DNA of 64,000 bases from Mesostigma viride. Its lineage: Eukaryota; Streptophyta; Mesostigmatophyceae; Mesostigmatales; Mesostigmataceae. The DNA is taken from contig RPFO01000156.1 in the NCBI GenBank assembly GCA_009746045.1, positions 2,083,345-2,147,344 of the forward strand. The letters are read 5' to 3'. Shown in pieces: positions 22,301 to 32,893 of this stretch. Positions within the stretch are counted from its first letter, which is position 1, and every line of letters starts with the position of its first letter. The notes below the pieces were generated by a model. The model did not search any database. It was not told the DNA's origin and was given only the letters and a program-made list of their open reading frames with translations. A program made the position numbers and the translations under genes.

Positions 22301-25300
22301 CGCCTTCGTTTGCCCCCCCCCCCTCATCCCTGTTCCCGCGCACACCCCTCCCCCCTTCCCCATCTCCCCCCCCTTGTCCCCCTTGCCCCCCTTGTCCCCC
22401 CTTGGTCCCTTCCCCCCCGTCACGCCCCTCACCCCCTCCCCTGCTTTCTGACTCCAGGGTCCAGCATAAGAAGAAAAAATCCAAGGCGGGGCAAGCCCTC
22501 GAGTCCCTCATGGCGGTCCGTGTGCTCCCCTCGGCGGGGCCCTCCGCCACCAAGGGTGCCGACGCCAGCTCATCGCCCGCGTCCTCTGCGGCGGTCATGG
22601 TCGTGCGCGGGTCGTTCGCGGCCCCCGTGTTCGAGGCGGTGGCGGTGCCTGAAGTGGGCGAGGGCGGCGCATCGCCCGCGGTGGAGCTGGAGCCCGCAGA
22701 CAAGGGGCTCTTGTTGCGACACGTCAAGGATGCCGAGGGGGAGGACGGCAGCGCTCCGGCATCGGGGAAGAGCGTCCGGGGTAGGTGGCTGGGGCAGCAT
22801 GAACCCGTTGTTGTTTTGCTAACGATGTGACAGCGATGGCTTGGCAAGCAAAAGAGGTAATAATAGGTAGTTTAAGTAGCTTATATAGTATTGAGCAAGG
22901 TTTCGGTGCTCGGGGCGCCAGTGATCCGACCGCAACGGCGCCCCTGCCGTTTTCGCCCCTGTATTCGTGCCTGGGTGTGCCTGGGTGTGCCTGGGTGCAG
23001 TAGCACAAAATCCTTTTCAAGCCTATAAATTATTTGGTTATGCTATTTTGGGATTCGCTTTGTGTGTGTTTTGTGCGTGTGTCTTTGGTCTGCCTGCATG
23101 CGTGTGGGGGTCTGTGTCTGTGGTGTGTGTTCGTGACGGTCTATGGTTTGTGCGCGTGGCGGCGATGGGGCGGGGGACACAAATGGCTGGCTGTAACCAA
23201 CGCCCGCAACCAACCGATTTACCTTGGGAATCTACGATTGTTGGAAACGGGAGGGAACTGCCCGAAGCCAAGCCAATGCCGACGGTCAAGACCTGCTGAA
23301 TGTGAGCAGTCGTAATGCCCGAAACCATGCCAATGCCGACAGTCAAGACCTGCTTAATGCGAGCAGTCGTAATGCCCGAAACCATGCCAATGCCCACGGT
23401 CAAGACCTGCTTAATGCGAGCAGTCATTATGCCCGAAACCATGCCAATGCCCACGGTCAAGACCTGCTTAATGCGAGCAGTCCTAGTGTCCGAAACCATG
23501 CCAATGCCCACGGTCAAGACCTGTTTAATGCGAGCAGTCGGAATGCTCGAAGCCATGCCAATGCGCACGGTCGAGACCTGTTTAATGCAAACAGTCGTAA
23601 TGCCCGAAACCATGCCAATGCCCACGGTCAAGACGGTCAAGACCTGTTGATGCTAACAGTCGCACTGTCCGTAACCCACACTCGAAATCTGTTCATTCGT
23701 AAACTGTCACTGTTGACAGTGGCGGTGCACGGCCCCGAGAATGCCATGGACGCGGAGCTGCCGTTTGCGACCGCGGCCATCGAGGGCGAGGACGGCGGCA
23801 AGAAGAAGAAGAAAAAGAAGAAGAAAGACAGTGCCGCCGACGACAACAAGGAGAGCAATGCCGCAGAAGACCAGGGAGGCAACAAGCGGAAAGCAGGGGC
23901 AGAGGATGAGGAGGATCACAGGGGGCCAGGGGGGGGGCTGGAAAGGGGGGGGGTGGAGGGGGATGAGGTGCCCCTGGAGGAGCAGCTGGAGAGGGAGAGC
24001 GAGCTGCCTAGCTTGGGCGATGTGCTGTCGTCGCTGGGGATCGACACGGAGCCGCCGGACGTGGAGGATGAGGCGGGACGGGTGGCGGAAGCGCCCAGGG
24101 CGGACTCCTTGCAGGTGGGACGGGATAACGTTTTCGGATTGACTAGAATGATGGATGTCAATGTTTGCATTCTTCTTGATTAGCACGCATTCTGGGGTTC
24201 ATTAGCCTGCGTTCTGCCCCCCTGGACATGCATTCATGCTTTTTTGTCGTTGCTGTTTTGCCCCTGGTAAGAGGTGTGTCTGGCTTTTGTGGCTACGCAT
24301 GAACTGGGCCGGTATGCGGTTTTCTGCGTTACCCCACAGTTTGCAATGGCGTGCCTGCCTCTCACTCAAAGTCATCAAGTAATAGGTACAGTAATTTTGG
24401 AACTAATGTGTTTGTTTTCTTTCCGGATACCTGAACTAAGCAATATTACGTTTTGCCTCCTTGCCCCCCTGCCCCCTGGCACCCTGGCACCCTCACACCG
24501 GTGTGGTTGACTCTATGACCGATGATTGGCTGGCGATGTGTTGGCAGGTCCTCCTCACACAAGCCGTGCGCTCGGGCGACAATGCGCTGTTGGAGCGCTG
24601 CCTCAACGTGGTGGACGAGAAGGTGAGTGATGGCTGTTAGCAAACGATAAGCTGTGTGGTGTGGTTATTCCTAGCAATGAAGTGATAGGGTAATTATGAA
24701 CGTGCTGGTAAATGCTGAAGCGCTGCCTCGGCATGGTGGATGAGAAGGTGGGTTGCAGATTTCAGTACAGGATATGCTGAGTGGTGTGGTCAACGAGTTT
24801 TCAAGAAATAAAAAGGAAATGGGAGGGCTTTCAACAGAATGGTGGGCTTGCATTCATGGGTTCTCTGGTAGATGCTAAGCTGGGTAGAGACGGTAGAAAC
24901 GGTGTAATCCGTTCATCTCTTGCTACTTCGTGCACATATTAATCATACCATCCATTCATCTGGTGCTGCTTTGCTCACTTATTGATGATATCATCCTTTC
25001 AACTGGTCTTACTTTGTTCTCTGGCCACTCGGTGACTTGACTCTGGCAGGTTATCGCAAACACGGTCAAGAAGCTGAGGCCGTCTGACGCCGCGCTGTTT
25101 TTGAAGTCGGTCGTCGACAAGTTTTCCTCGAGGTAGGCAAGAAACGTCTCCTCTACCACCACCACAAGACACATACGCCTAAACAAGAGGGAGGAAAAAG
25201 CACTGCGCACCATTACCTCCAGCCACACACAGCACCGCCTTCCTGAATGAGACGGGGGGGGGTGGGGGGTCATACGTGCATGAGCCTATAGGGTTGCTGT

Positions 25301-27392
25301 TATTCTGTCACGTCGTGGCACATGCACGTTAAGTTGATAGCTTGCTTGGGTGCATCCAAAAAATATGTTTTTGAGTGAGATGGTGGTGGCGCCCTTGTCA
25401 GCATCTCGCTGGCCGCTGTATCAGTGCATAGAGTGGCCCTCATTTAGGTGAGCCTTTTTCGTTGTCTCTTTGCCCATGTTAGGTTAGGCTTTTCCGTATC
25501 TATCCCCCCGTGTGTTCTAGGTTTTGTTACTTCTCAATTTTGTTTTATGACCTTCTTTACTTTTTTTAATTTCGTTTGCAGATCGGGGCGCGGCGCGGAC
25601 CTGTCCCGCTGGCTGCGTGCGGTTCTGCTGCACCACGCGTCCTTCCTCATGCAGGCGCCGGACATGCAGCGCACGCTGACGGCGCTCTACCAGGTGCGTA
25701 AAGGGGGGGGGGGGGGGGGGGAGGGGAAGCGTTGAAATAGGGAAACACTAGAGTGCCCCCGCTGGCTCCGCCCAGCCCCAAATGGCAGTCCTAGCAACCA
25801 ACCAACTCCGGACAAGCTGCGCTTTGGTGGCCATCTGTCCGAGCTAGCAACCAACCCACATGCAGCCTGCGTTTCAGTGTTCTACACCTGGATTAGGAGT
25901 AGCTTGTAGACCCGCCGCTATTGGCCCGCTTTGGCTTCCCAAGGTTGGATTGGTCGCATACTTAGGGTTTTCCCAAATAGTCTGGGATCAGGATATATCC
26001 CTAAATTTAGAAAGTAGATGCGCTCAACATGCGACTCAGGCTCACTGCCGTCTACTGGGTGTGTGAAAGGGGGGGCGCTCTGTGTGGTAGTACTCTACCG
26101 GGTGCATTGAGGCACGGGGTCTCTGTATCATGTGCGGGGAGTGGGGGTGTTGAAAAGGTTGTCAAGTTGGTGGGAATTATTTACGAGGGGAACATGCGCC
26201 AGACATGGATCGCGCCCTCCCCGCTCTCTATCAGGTCTGGGTGGGTGGTTTGGGGTTGGCGTCTAGCAGGGAAACGTCTTGCGATCATCTATTATAGGAG
26301 TAAAATTGAAGTTGCTATATTATCATTACTAAGTTGATTTACCCTGTTCATTCCGTTGTGGGTTTCGGCTCTACCAGCGTCGTGGGGTGGGGCTAAACAG
26401 AGTGCCAGAAGGGTGGAGGAAACCAACGTGTAAGCTGATAGTTGACCAGGGCGGTAGAGCCTGTATGTTGTGGGCTATGCATGTTACACCCCCTTTGTAT
26501 GAAATGATTTCTTATTCTGTGTGTATTGATTATGACCGCCTTGGTTTCTTGCTGCCTATGTAATTGCCCTGCCTGGCCTGGCCTGGCCTGGCGGCCGATG
26601 CCTTGTCCCGGCACGTCGCAACAGGTGATCGACGCCAGGCTGGCCGTACACCAGCCGATGCTGGCGCTGCAGGGCCGGCTGGACCTGCTGGCAGCGCAGG
26701 TGAGTTAAGGGGCACACAAGTGCTGACGTCCTTCCACTAGCGGCTCCATTGGCACGGAACTTTTGACGTCCAACTTGCACCTTTTTTTTCCCTTAGCAAG
26801 TTCTCACGCAGTCGTGTGTGCTGATGGTGGCATATTTTGGTTTTAGTTGGCGGATGTGAAATCGGTCAGGGTGCTTGTGATCTAAGCCGCTTGTTACTTC
26901 TATTAGTTCTTCCCTATCACTCTTTGTGTTAGTTCTTCCACACACAGGGGCACAGCGCGGGTTTATTTATGAGGCTGGGTATGCGGTACCAGAAAAGGGG
27001 CAGCCATCGCAAAGCCTATGGCCTTGTTTTCTGTTTCTGACATGGCTGGATGGTGTGCACCATTTGATCCCCACCCACAAAACCTTTTCACTTTTCGGAG
27101 TGTGGCTCAGATCTCAGCACAGCAGGCCAACCAGGGGTCAACCACCGGCATGCCATGTGGCGCCGCGGTGGTCTACGAGGAAGAAGATGACGAGGACGAG
27201 GAGGACGTTTTCGTGGAAGATGCGTTCAATGCCTACGATGAGGATGATGAGGATGTGGACGAGGACGAAGACGACATGATGGAGGAGGATGAACAGGAGC
27301 GGGGTGCCAAGGCGAATATTGGGACGGGGTATTACGAAACAGATGAAGAGGAGGAAGAAGAAAGCGATGACGAGGATGACGATGAGGAATAG
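16357..27392 (+). CDS. UTP5: WDR43/UTP5 SSU-processome WD40 protein, 13 exons
   Basis: Exons: 16357-16446, 16956-17108, 17791-17900, 18905-19059, 20639-20748, 21318-21694, 22458-22780, 23720-24114, 24548-24622, 25050-25132, 25582-25693, 26625-26699, 27111-27392. They total 2340 nt (779 aa plus stop) with every phase matching. WD40 blades are visible: FALSTGDGRVKVFNVSSGQL across the first intron, LALILGMASGEVAAWDT, SVFSGDGGGDVCEWAAATG, LLVAGTGIALYDLASEK and FAVSVAEGERQAAVWDT. A Lys-rich insert is followed by VVRGSFAAPVFEAVAV. The C-terminal Utp12-type helical domain spans about residues 572-690 (TQAVRSGDNALLERCL, LSRWLRAVLLHHASFLM, LTALYQ). An acidic tail of Asp/Glu runs ends the protein. The family is a nucleolar t-UTP component needed for pre-18S rRNA transcription and processing. 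The long introns are full of tandem repeats and exon-junction copies. Confidence 0.93.
17335..17400. repeat. 24-bp tandem repeat
   Basis: Three units of the form GCACACGCACGTGATTTATT in WDR43 intron 2. Confidence 0.85.
17918..18215. repeat. 93-bp tandem repeat downstream of WDR43 exon 3
   Basis: Three units (starts near 17929, 18023 and 18116) with the core AATGGTCCCGTTTAGTAG. The repeat begins 18 bp after the exon 3 donor, and the sequence leading into it (GCCAGGCAGGGCGCGTG) resembles the exon 3 end plus donor. Confidence 0.9.
18480..18900. repeat. C-rich pyrimidine tract before WDR43 exon 4
   Basis: About 400 bp dominated by C and T with several C homopolymers, ending at the exon 4 acceptor at 18904. 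Confidence 0.75.
19075..19262. repeat. TATA-rich low-complexity stretch
   Basis: TA dinucleotide runs and repeated GTATATATT units in WDR43 intron 4. Confidence 0.75.
20826..20865 (+). repeat. Copy of the WDR43 exon 5 3' end plus donor
   Basis: The true exon end TTCACGGGGCACACG at 20734-20748 is followed by GTGAGGG. A copy at 20831-20845 reads TTCACGGGGCACATG followed by GTGAGGG, with similar downstream sequence ending in CCATGG or CATGG. Confidence 0.85.
23268..23645. repeat. 57-bp minisatellite in WDR43 intron 7 with an open frame into exon 8
   Basis: About six 57-bp units (core CATGCCAATGCCCACGGTCA) that translate in frame with exon 8 as a 19-residue repeat containing NARNHANAHGQDLLNASS. 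The uninterrupted frame runs from 23224 through exon 8. The WDR43 model does not need it. Confidence 0.92.
24715..24757 (+). repeat. Copy of the WDR43 exon 9 3' end plus donor
   Basis: The exon end GAGCGCTGCCTCAACGTGG (24594-24612) continues to GAGAAG and GTGAGT. The copy reads AAGCGCTGCCTCGGCATGG and continues to GAGAAG and GTGGGT, about 125 bp downstream. Confidence 0.87.
26195..26242 (+). repeat. Copy of the WDR43 exon 11 3' end
   Basis: The exon 11 end at 25663-25693 has GCGCTCTACCAG before GTGCGT. The copy near 26198-26235 has matching GACATGGATCGCGCC and CGCTCTCTATCAG before GTCTGG. Confidence 0.72.
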
Positions 27393-27638
27393 CCTCGTAA
27401 CGCCAGTTGAGGTTGTCCTGGGAGACCGGAATATTCAAACTCACTTTTTCGTGTGATGCATACTGTGATGTCAGCGAGTCTGTCACCGTTGCATTGTTGG
27501 CAAGGAGCCTTGATATGCAGTCTGTCAAGTATGGACATTGGCTTGCATGACATGGAGGTATGTGTGGTTGGTGAAGGGAGGGAATGCTGCACCTTGGTGT
27601 GCCTTTCGTAGTACATTGATTACAAGTCTTTTTGGTGC

Positions 27639-27671
27639 TGTAACAGCTTGGAACCTTCAATTTTAATAAAG
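27639..27671 (+). promoter_or_regulatory. Candidate WDR43 polyadenylation signals
   Basis: TGTAA at about 27639 and AATAAA at about 27666, roughly 250-275 bp after the stop. The green-algal signal is usually TGTAA; which one is used cannot be decided here. Confidence 0.4.
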
Positions 27672-27679
27672 TCTGGGCG

Positions 27680-28170
27680 AACACCATAAAATTGTGTATG
27701 TGCAACTGATACTTTGGTCATCTCTGTGGCTATGGGCATGATTGTGCTATCCTAGGGACATTTGTCCAGCTACATGTGCCCTACCCCCCCCCAAAAAAAT
27801 GAAAACATGACTCCATTGGGAGTCATGTAGCACGTATTCCATTGCGGGTGGGTGGGGGTGAACGGAGCCGCGAAAACTAAGTGAACTCTAATCTAATCTA
27901 CCAAAATCCTAGCTACTCTACTCAGCAAAGCGCACCTTCCTCCTGCATGGGTGGGGCGGGGGGGCGCTTGCCCACAGGGCCTGGCATGTGGGCCTAGCTG
28001 GACAATTAATGGTACTCTGCCATCGATCTCAACTTGCCCTTCATGGCATGCAGTCCAAGCTAGATCTCGAGACGATGGAAATGCGGTGTTCAACCTGAGC
28101 TGGGACAATGAGGTCGGCCAGCAACTGATCTGTGCAGTTTAGAAAACTTGTATATTCTGATTGTATATGT
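27680..28170. other. Gene-free stretch downstream of WDR43
   Basis: No supported gene. It holds a short C/A homopolymer run at about 27785-27800 and a stretch at 27830-28140 without recognisable motifs. Confidence 0.4.
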
Positions 28171-28171
28171 C

Positions 28172-28233
28172 CATGACACGCAAGGACTTATATATAAGTT
28201 GGTTGTCTCCTTGATAAGTACTTGCGTGTCATG
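28172..28233. repeat. Hairpin-forming small dispersed element
   Basis: Arms of 20 bp (28172-28191 and 28214-28233) differ by one base: CATGACACGCAAGGACTTAT against the reverse complement CATGACACGCAAGTACTTAT. The loop contains GTTGTCTCCTTGAT, a core that recurs near 7726, 11117, 35895, 43848 and 56167. Confidence 0.75.
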
Positions 28234-28239
28234 CGCATG

Positions 28240-29370
28240 GGCATGCCAGGTACCCTCTCCTCAGCCACGAGGTAGCCATCGCTGACGGCGGAGCTCATAA
28301 CTTTCACGTTTGGGCACCAAATTCAGCTGTGAATATCACAATCGCTTCGTCTTTCTAAGACGCACACGCTGATATAATTTTCCGAAGCTACTACGTAATG
28401 TATGACGAGCAAACGCTCCTCGACGCAACGCAGCCTGGCGGCTGCGCTAGGCCATGAAAATACGTCTGCAGCTACTCGATCCGGCTGCAGCTTCGCCCTC
28501 CTAGGTCCGGCAGGCAGCGGTGACACTAGTCACGCACTGGTGGTCGCCCCGAACCCTCCCGGGCATAATGCCTCGCCTTCAGCATCGCCTGAGCCCAAAC
28601 GCAGCCGCCCCATGCACCGAACCTAGCTGGTCTGAGCACGACTTTGACGTTGACGAGTTATTTTCCACCTTCGACGTCCACAGACCCGGCTTTTTCGCAA
28701 GGCCACACATCCGGATCCTCAGTGGAGCTCGTGTTTTATGGGTCGCGTACGCCTCCCTTCTTGCCCTGTGCCAGCGCCTCCAACGCCATAACTGCTTCCG
28801 CAGCCAGTCTGACGTCCACTTTCAGTACCGCGCACCTGACCTGTCTGGTTGGTCGCGACCGCGCCTTCAGCTCGCCGCCCTCTTTTCCATCCTTCAGCGC
28901 TGTTCCGCGGACCTCTGGAAACCCACTCCCTTGACCGAATCCACCTTCCTCCTCCACCTCCACGAAGCCCTCTCACAGCACGTGACGCCCCTAGCTGCAG
29001 ATGTGGCAGCTGTGGGCCGCACGCTGCCGCTGCTGAGCTCCCCACCATCCCCACCGCCACCGCCACCCTCCTCGCCTCCACCCCCGCGCAGCCAGAGCAC
29101 GCGCTTAATTGCGCCTTGCGGTCCTCGCCTAGGTCCTTCGAGTGCCAGTAGGTGAACATTGAGCGAGTGGAGTCTAGCTCAGGCCAGGACGATGCGGGCC
29201 GGTGTCCACATTGTCGGCCTCCTGGTTTGTCTGTAATATGGAGGCAGATGGTTCGCAAGGATAGATGGCAAGTAGTGATGATTGATGAAGGAGACCACCC
29301 CCAAGTCAGTGTGGGCTCCGCGTGTGAACCCGAGTTTGGCATTCATAGCGATTCGGACCGTAAGTAAGTA
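28240..29370 (+). mobile_element. LINE-derived fragments: ORF1 N-terminal part joined to an RT C-terminal end
   Basis: 28600-29130 carries an open ORF1-like stretch (LSQHVTPLAADVAAVG) matching the decayed N-terminal part of the 3.6-kb copy. It is followed at 29210-29350 by the C-terminal end of a reverse-transcriptase ORF (SVIWRQMVRKDRWQVVM), which also occurs near 32280 and 32892. The region between the two parts of a full LINE is missing, so this is a deleted, non-functional fragment. Confidence 0.65.
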
Positions 29371-29381
29371 GTAAGTACTTA

Positions 29382-29480
29382 ATTGCGTGTCATGCATGCC
29401 GCATGGGCATGCCACGGAGTACTACGCTAATCTAGCTCATCAGAAAAATAATTACACGATCGGAAGTTACGGGTATACCA
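29382..29480. repeat. Dispersed repeat with CGCATGGGCATGCC core, copy 1
   Basis: GCATGGGCATGCCACGGAG followed by TACTACGCTAATCT and AGAAAAATAATTACACG. Related copies lie at 28225-28250, 34880-35125 (inverted and split) and 40446-40520. Confidence 0.75.
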
Positions 29481-29559
29481 GTAGTGTAGATTAGTCAGGC
29501 TTAGCCTAGCATGTGGCCCACGCGCATGTGCGCCCATAATGGCCCCCATGGATGCTGCC

Positions 29560-30455
29560 TTCAACATTTAGCCATGCTTTGTCTATAATGGGACCCCCAT
29601 GGATGTTGCCGACATCGCCCGGCGCAGCCACAATGTCATCGTCAAGCACTTCGACCAGCCGGCAGGTGAGACCTCCACGAGCCTTCTTGAGGCATTTAAG
29701 CGCGACATTCTTGCCCCCATGCTACTCACTGGTGAGCTGGACATGTCGGCTGTCCGCCTCCCCCGCGCGCGGGGGAAGGCTGGCCCGGCACCCGTGCTCC
29801 TCACCTTTAAGTACATGGCGGACAAGCTGTCGTTCCTTAAATGCCGCAAGAAGCTCTCGAGGACTCGCTTCACGCTGGACGACGACTTGACCCTGGCCCA
29901 GCAACAGCGGCGACGCGAGCTATGGCCGACCTACCTTCAGCTCCGGCACAGCGCAGGGGGGAAGCCGGTATACTGGAGGGGGGCGGTCATCCACGTTGAC
30001 CACAAGCCCTGGCAGCCCCCTCCTGCCACCCCAGACTAGGGAATTCATACCAGTAGTGTAGATTAGTCAGGCTTAGCCTAGCATGTGGCCCACGCGCATG
30101 TGCGCCCATAATGGCCCCCATGGATGTTGTCTACAGAATTTAGCCAAGCCCTGCCTATAACGGGACCCCCATGGATGTTGCACTAAGAATTTCGCCATGC
30201 TATGCCATGCAGAGAGATGCTCTCTGTAGAGAAGCCATGCCATAGCTCTTGTATAGCCATGATGATCTTCCCCCTCACAGGCATGCTCCCCCCTTACCCG
30301 GGCATAGCGTGATAGACCATGAGGGTGCAGGTGCCCTAGTGCACCTAGAGCAAGTGTTGTTTACATTCCCACCCTTGCAGGAAGTAGCTTAGAATGTATG
30401 ATAGGCCATATGCCCCTTCTCTGGGCTATGTGCTACATTAATTAATTAATTAATT
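29560..30455 (+). mobile_element. 5'-truncated ORF1-only LINE, subfamily A copy 2
   Basis: ORF1 C-terminal part from about 29599 to a stop at 30039 (RRM-like HNVIVKHF and PVLLTFKYM; FTLDDDLTLAQQQRRRELWP; VYWRGAVIHV). A 3' UTR follows directly and ends at 30437-30455 in a TTAA repeat tail. The ORF is intact over 146 codons but truncated at its 5' end. No RT is present between ORF and tail. The terminal stem-loop seen in the other copies is missing here. Confidence 0.8.
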
Positions 30456-31172
30456 AAACTCGTGCTCCCGTTGGGGAGTCACGGAGCACCGAAGTGCTTT
30501 TAATCCCTGTGTGTGCACTACAGGAGAAAGGGCAGAGACCCCCAGTCTCCTTCATGCCAAAGGCATGCCACAGCTGCAATCGGGCGCGGCTAGCTAAAAG
30601 GACAGGCTAACGATCCGGCAAACTGTGGGTGCAATAAGACCCATGTGAGCATATCATAGCAAGGAGCGTGGGCAAGTAATCTGAACATAGCCAGGGCGTA
30701 GCATGGCTGTACTAGGACTAGGCTAAGGCTATGGCTGGTTGTGTACCGTGCGTTGGCGGCACGTGACTAGGTGTGTTGGCACAGCTAGGCAACATTCTAG
30801 GCATGGCTGCCTTAGCGGCAGTGACGCCAATGGTTACAAGCTAGGGCTATTGCTATTCTAGCCCGCTGGGGGCGTCCACATCTTGTGGTTGATCATCAGG
30901 TCCCCGCCCCTCCAGTACACCTTGGGCTTCTGGGAGTCCTGCTTATGGCGGAGGTATTCCGGCCACAGGTCGCGTCGCTGCTGTTGCTGAGCGGGGGTGA
31001 GGTCGTCATCCAGCGTCCAGGTGAGGTCGTGCAACCGCTTGCGACGAGAGAGGAACCGCTGCTTATCCTCAGGGGAGGGGAAGGTGAGTAGGACTGGTGG
31101 GGGGGCCGCCTTGTCCCGTGAGTGGGGAAGGCGGTGGCACCCACGCAGTTCTACCTCACCTACCAGGCCCAT
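30437..31172 (-). mobile_element. 5'-truncated ORF1-only LINE, subfamily B copy 1
   Basis: The minus strand encodes the last 104 codons of ORF1 (VLLTFPSPEDKQRFLSRRK; LDDDLTPAQQQQRRDLWPEY; VYWRGGDLMINHK), stop near 30858. A 3' UTR of about 390 bp follows and ends in a GTGCTCC / GGAGCAC hairpin and a TTAA-type tail near 30437-30460. Subfamily B differs from A in its C-terminus and 3' UTR. It forms an inverted pair with 33629-34290. It abuts the tail of copy A2. Confidence 0.8.
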
Positions 31173-31175
31173 GAG

Positions 31176-31545
31176 GGTGTGCTACATATACTCCCAACGG
31201 AGTTATGTTACAATCAGTCAATTCAATTCAATGGATGTTGCATTAAGAATTTAGCCATGCTATGCCATGCAGAGAAATGCTCTCTGTCGAGAAGCCATGC
31301 ATGCCCTAGCTCTTGTATAGCCATGATGATCTTCCCCCACATGACATACTCCCCCTTAGCTGGGCATAGTGTGAAGATCATGAGGGTGCCGGTGCCCTTG
31401 AGGCCCCTAGAGCAAGTGCTGCTTACATTCCACTCTTGCAGGAAGTAGCCTAGAATGTATTAAAAGCCATATGCCCCTTCTCAGGGATATGTGCTACATT
31501 GACTCCCAACGGAGTGATGTTGATAATTAATTAATTAAGTTACGG
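31176..31545 (+). mobile_element. LINE subfamily A 3' UTR fragments with stem-loops and tails
   Basis: A short piece ending at about 31230 (CTCCCAACGGAGTTATG, then AATTC units) is followed by a longer 3' UTR (31250-31545). The latter ends in ACTCCCAACGGAGTGATG and a TTAA-type tail at 31524-31540. No ORF remains. Confidence 0.78.
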
Positions 31546-31636
31546 GCCGGGGTGCCCACGTACAACCCTGTAACTAGATAGTTGAGACGAGCTAGCATCA
31601 TCCATTCCATCCCATGCCCCCCCCCCACGCACGGAT

Positions 31637-31855
31637 CGAGGACTTATCCTCACTGAGAACTTATGCTGACGTGACTCAGTCACGTGTATATTAACTAATA
31701 CATTAATTAATCAATCATGCAATCAATCAATCAATCAATTATGCGCATGCAAGTCAGACGTACAGGCGATTTAATTAATTAATTAATCAATCGACACGTG
31801 ACTGCGTCACGTGAGCATAAGTCCTCAGTGGGAGGGGAACATGGGATGGAACCAC
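31637..31855. repeat. Inverted pair of a palindromic CACGTGAC element
   Basis: 31640-31720 and, inverted, 31780-31850 share ACTTATGCTGACGTGACTCA-type sequence with a self-complementary core CACGTGAC..GTCACGTG, flanked by TTAA runs. Further copies occur at 34300-34370, 35030-35060 and 39515-39545. Confidence 0.75.
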
Positions 31856-31869
31856 CCTCCATCAAGGAA

Positions 31870-32275
31870 TATGTGCTAAATGATCTCCCAATTACCGCGC
31901 CGAGACCTGGACACTGACGCAGGAGCTGGAGCAACTGACTCGACGGCGCCGTCACCAAGATGCTGCGCAAGGCCCTTAACATCCCCTTTGGTTTGCACAT
32001 TAGTAATGAGGATTTGTACGCTGATTTGCCCTATGTTTCCCACATTATTAGGCACAGGCGCCTGGGCCTAGCCGGGCACCTGGCCCGCACAGATCAGGTA
32101 GATACATCAGATAGACTAGCTGGCACCAAGCCCGCCCAGCCTGGGCGATATGTCCTCACCTGGCGTGCCCCCGGCCGCGCGCGGCAGGGCCGCCACCCGT
32201 GGACTTTTCGTGATAGACTCGGCATGGACATGTGCTACACTAGACGTGACAGGCTCACCCACGGGCAGCCTCCTG
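31870..32275 (+). pseudogene. C-terminal fragment of a LINE reverse transcriptase ORF
   Basis: After a fragment containing ETWTL and QELEQL in another frame, the frame starting about 31960 reads MLRKALNIPFGLHISNEDLY, LPYVSHIIRHRRLGLAGHLA and a Trp/Arg-rich end. This is the usual region after the RT thumb in non-LTR retrotransposons. No catalytic YxDD block is present in the window. It is joined directly to an ORF1 end at about 32305. Fragmentary and not functional. Confidence 0.75.
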
Positions 32276-32299
32276 GTTTGTCTGTAATATGGAGGCAGA

Positions 32300-32893
32300 T
32301 GATACGACCTACCTCCAGCTCCGGCAGACCAAGGCGGGGCAGCCGGTGTACTGGAAGGGGGCGGCCATCTACGTCGGCCACAAGCCCTGGCCGGCGACCC
32401 CCGCGGCCCCAGCGACTCCAGACGCCCCAGCTTAGGGGAATACAGCAGTAGTAGTGTAGAATAGATAGACCGTGGCCATGTACATGTACGCCTCCTAGAG
32501 GCACTATCCCAGCTAAGCCACGCGCTTTATTTAATCATGTACATGTGTGCCTATGATGAGCCACCCTCCAGACGATGCCTAGCTTTATTTAGTTATGTTG
32601 TGCTCATGCAGGGAGTAACTCTCTGCTGAGACGCCATGCCCTAGCTTTTTTTGTATAGCTATGCTGATCTTCCCCCCCATGACAGGCTCCCCCTTCGCTG
32701 GGCATAGCTTGAAGATCATGGGGATGCAAGTGCCCTGGTGCACCTAGAGCAAGGGTCCTTTATTACATCCCCACCCTTGCAGGAAGTAGCTTAGGATGTA
32801 TGATAGGCCATATGCCCTCCCTCAAGGGCTATGTGCTACATATACTCCCAACGGAGTTATGTTACAATTCAATTCAATTCAATTCAATTCAAT
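32300..32893 (+). mobile_element. LINE subfamily A copy 3: ORF1 end, 3' UTR, AATTC tail
   Basis: Begins at TACCTCCAGCTCCGGCAGAC, the codons for the last 45 or so residues of ORF1. It has a stop near 32433, the subfamily A 3' UTR, a stem-loop with ACATA / TATGT arms at 32840-32865, and about five AATTC units at 32866-32892. The upstream neighbour is an RT fragment, making a chimeric junction. Confidence 0.78.
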
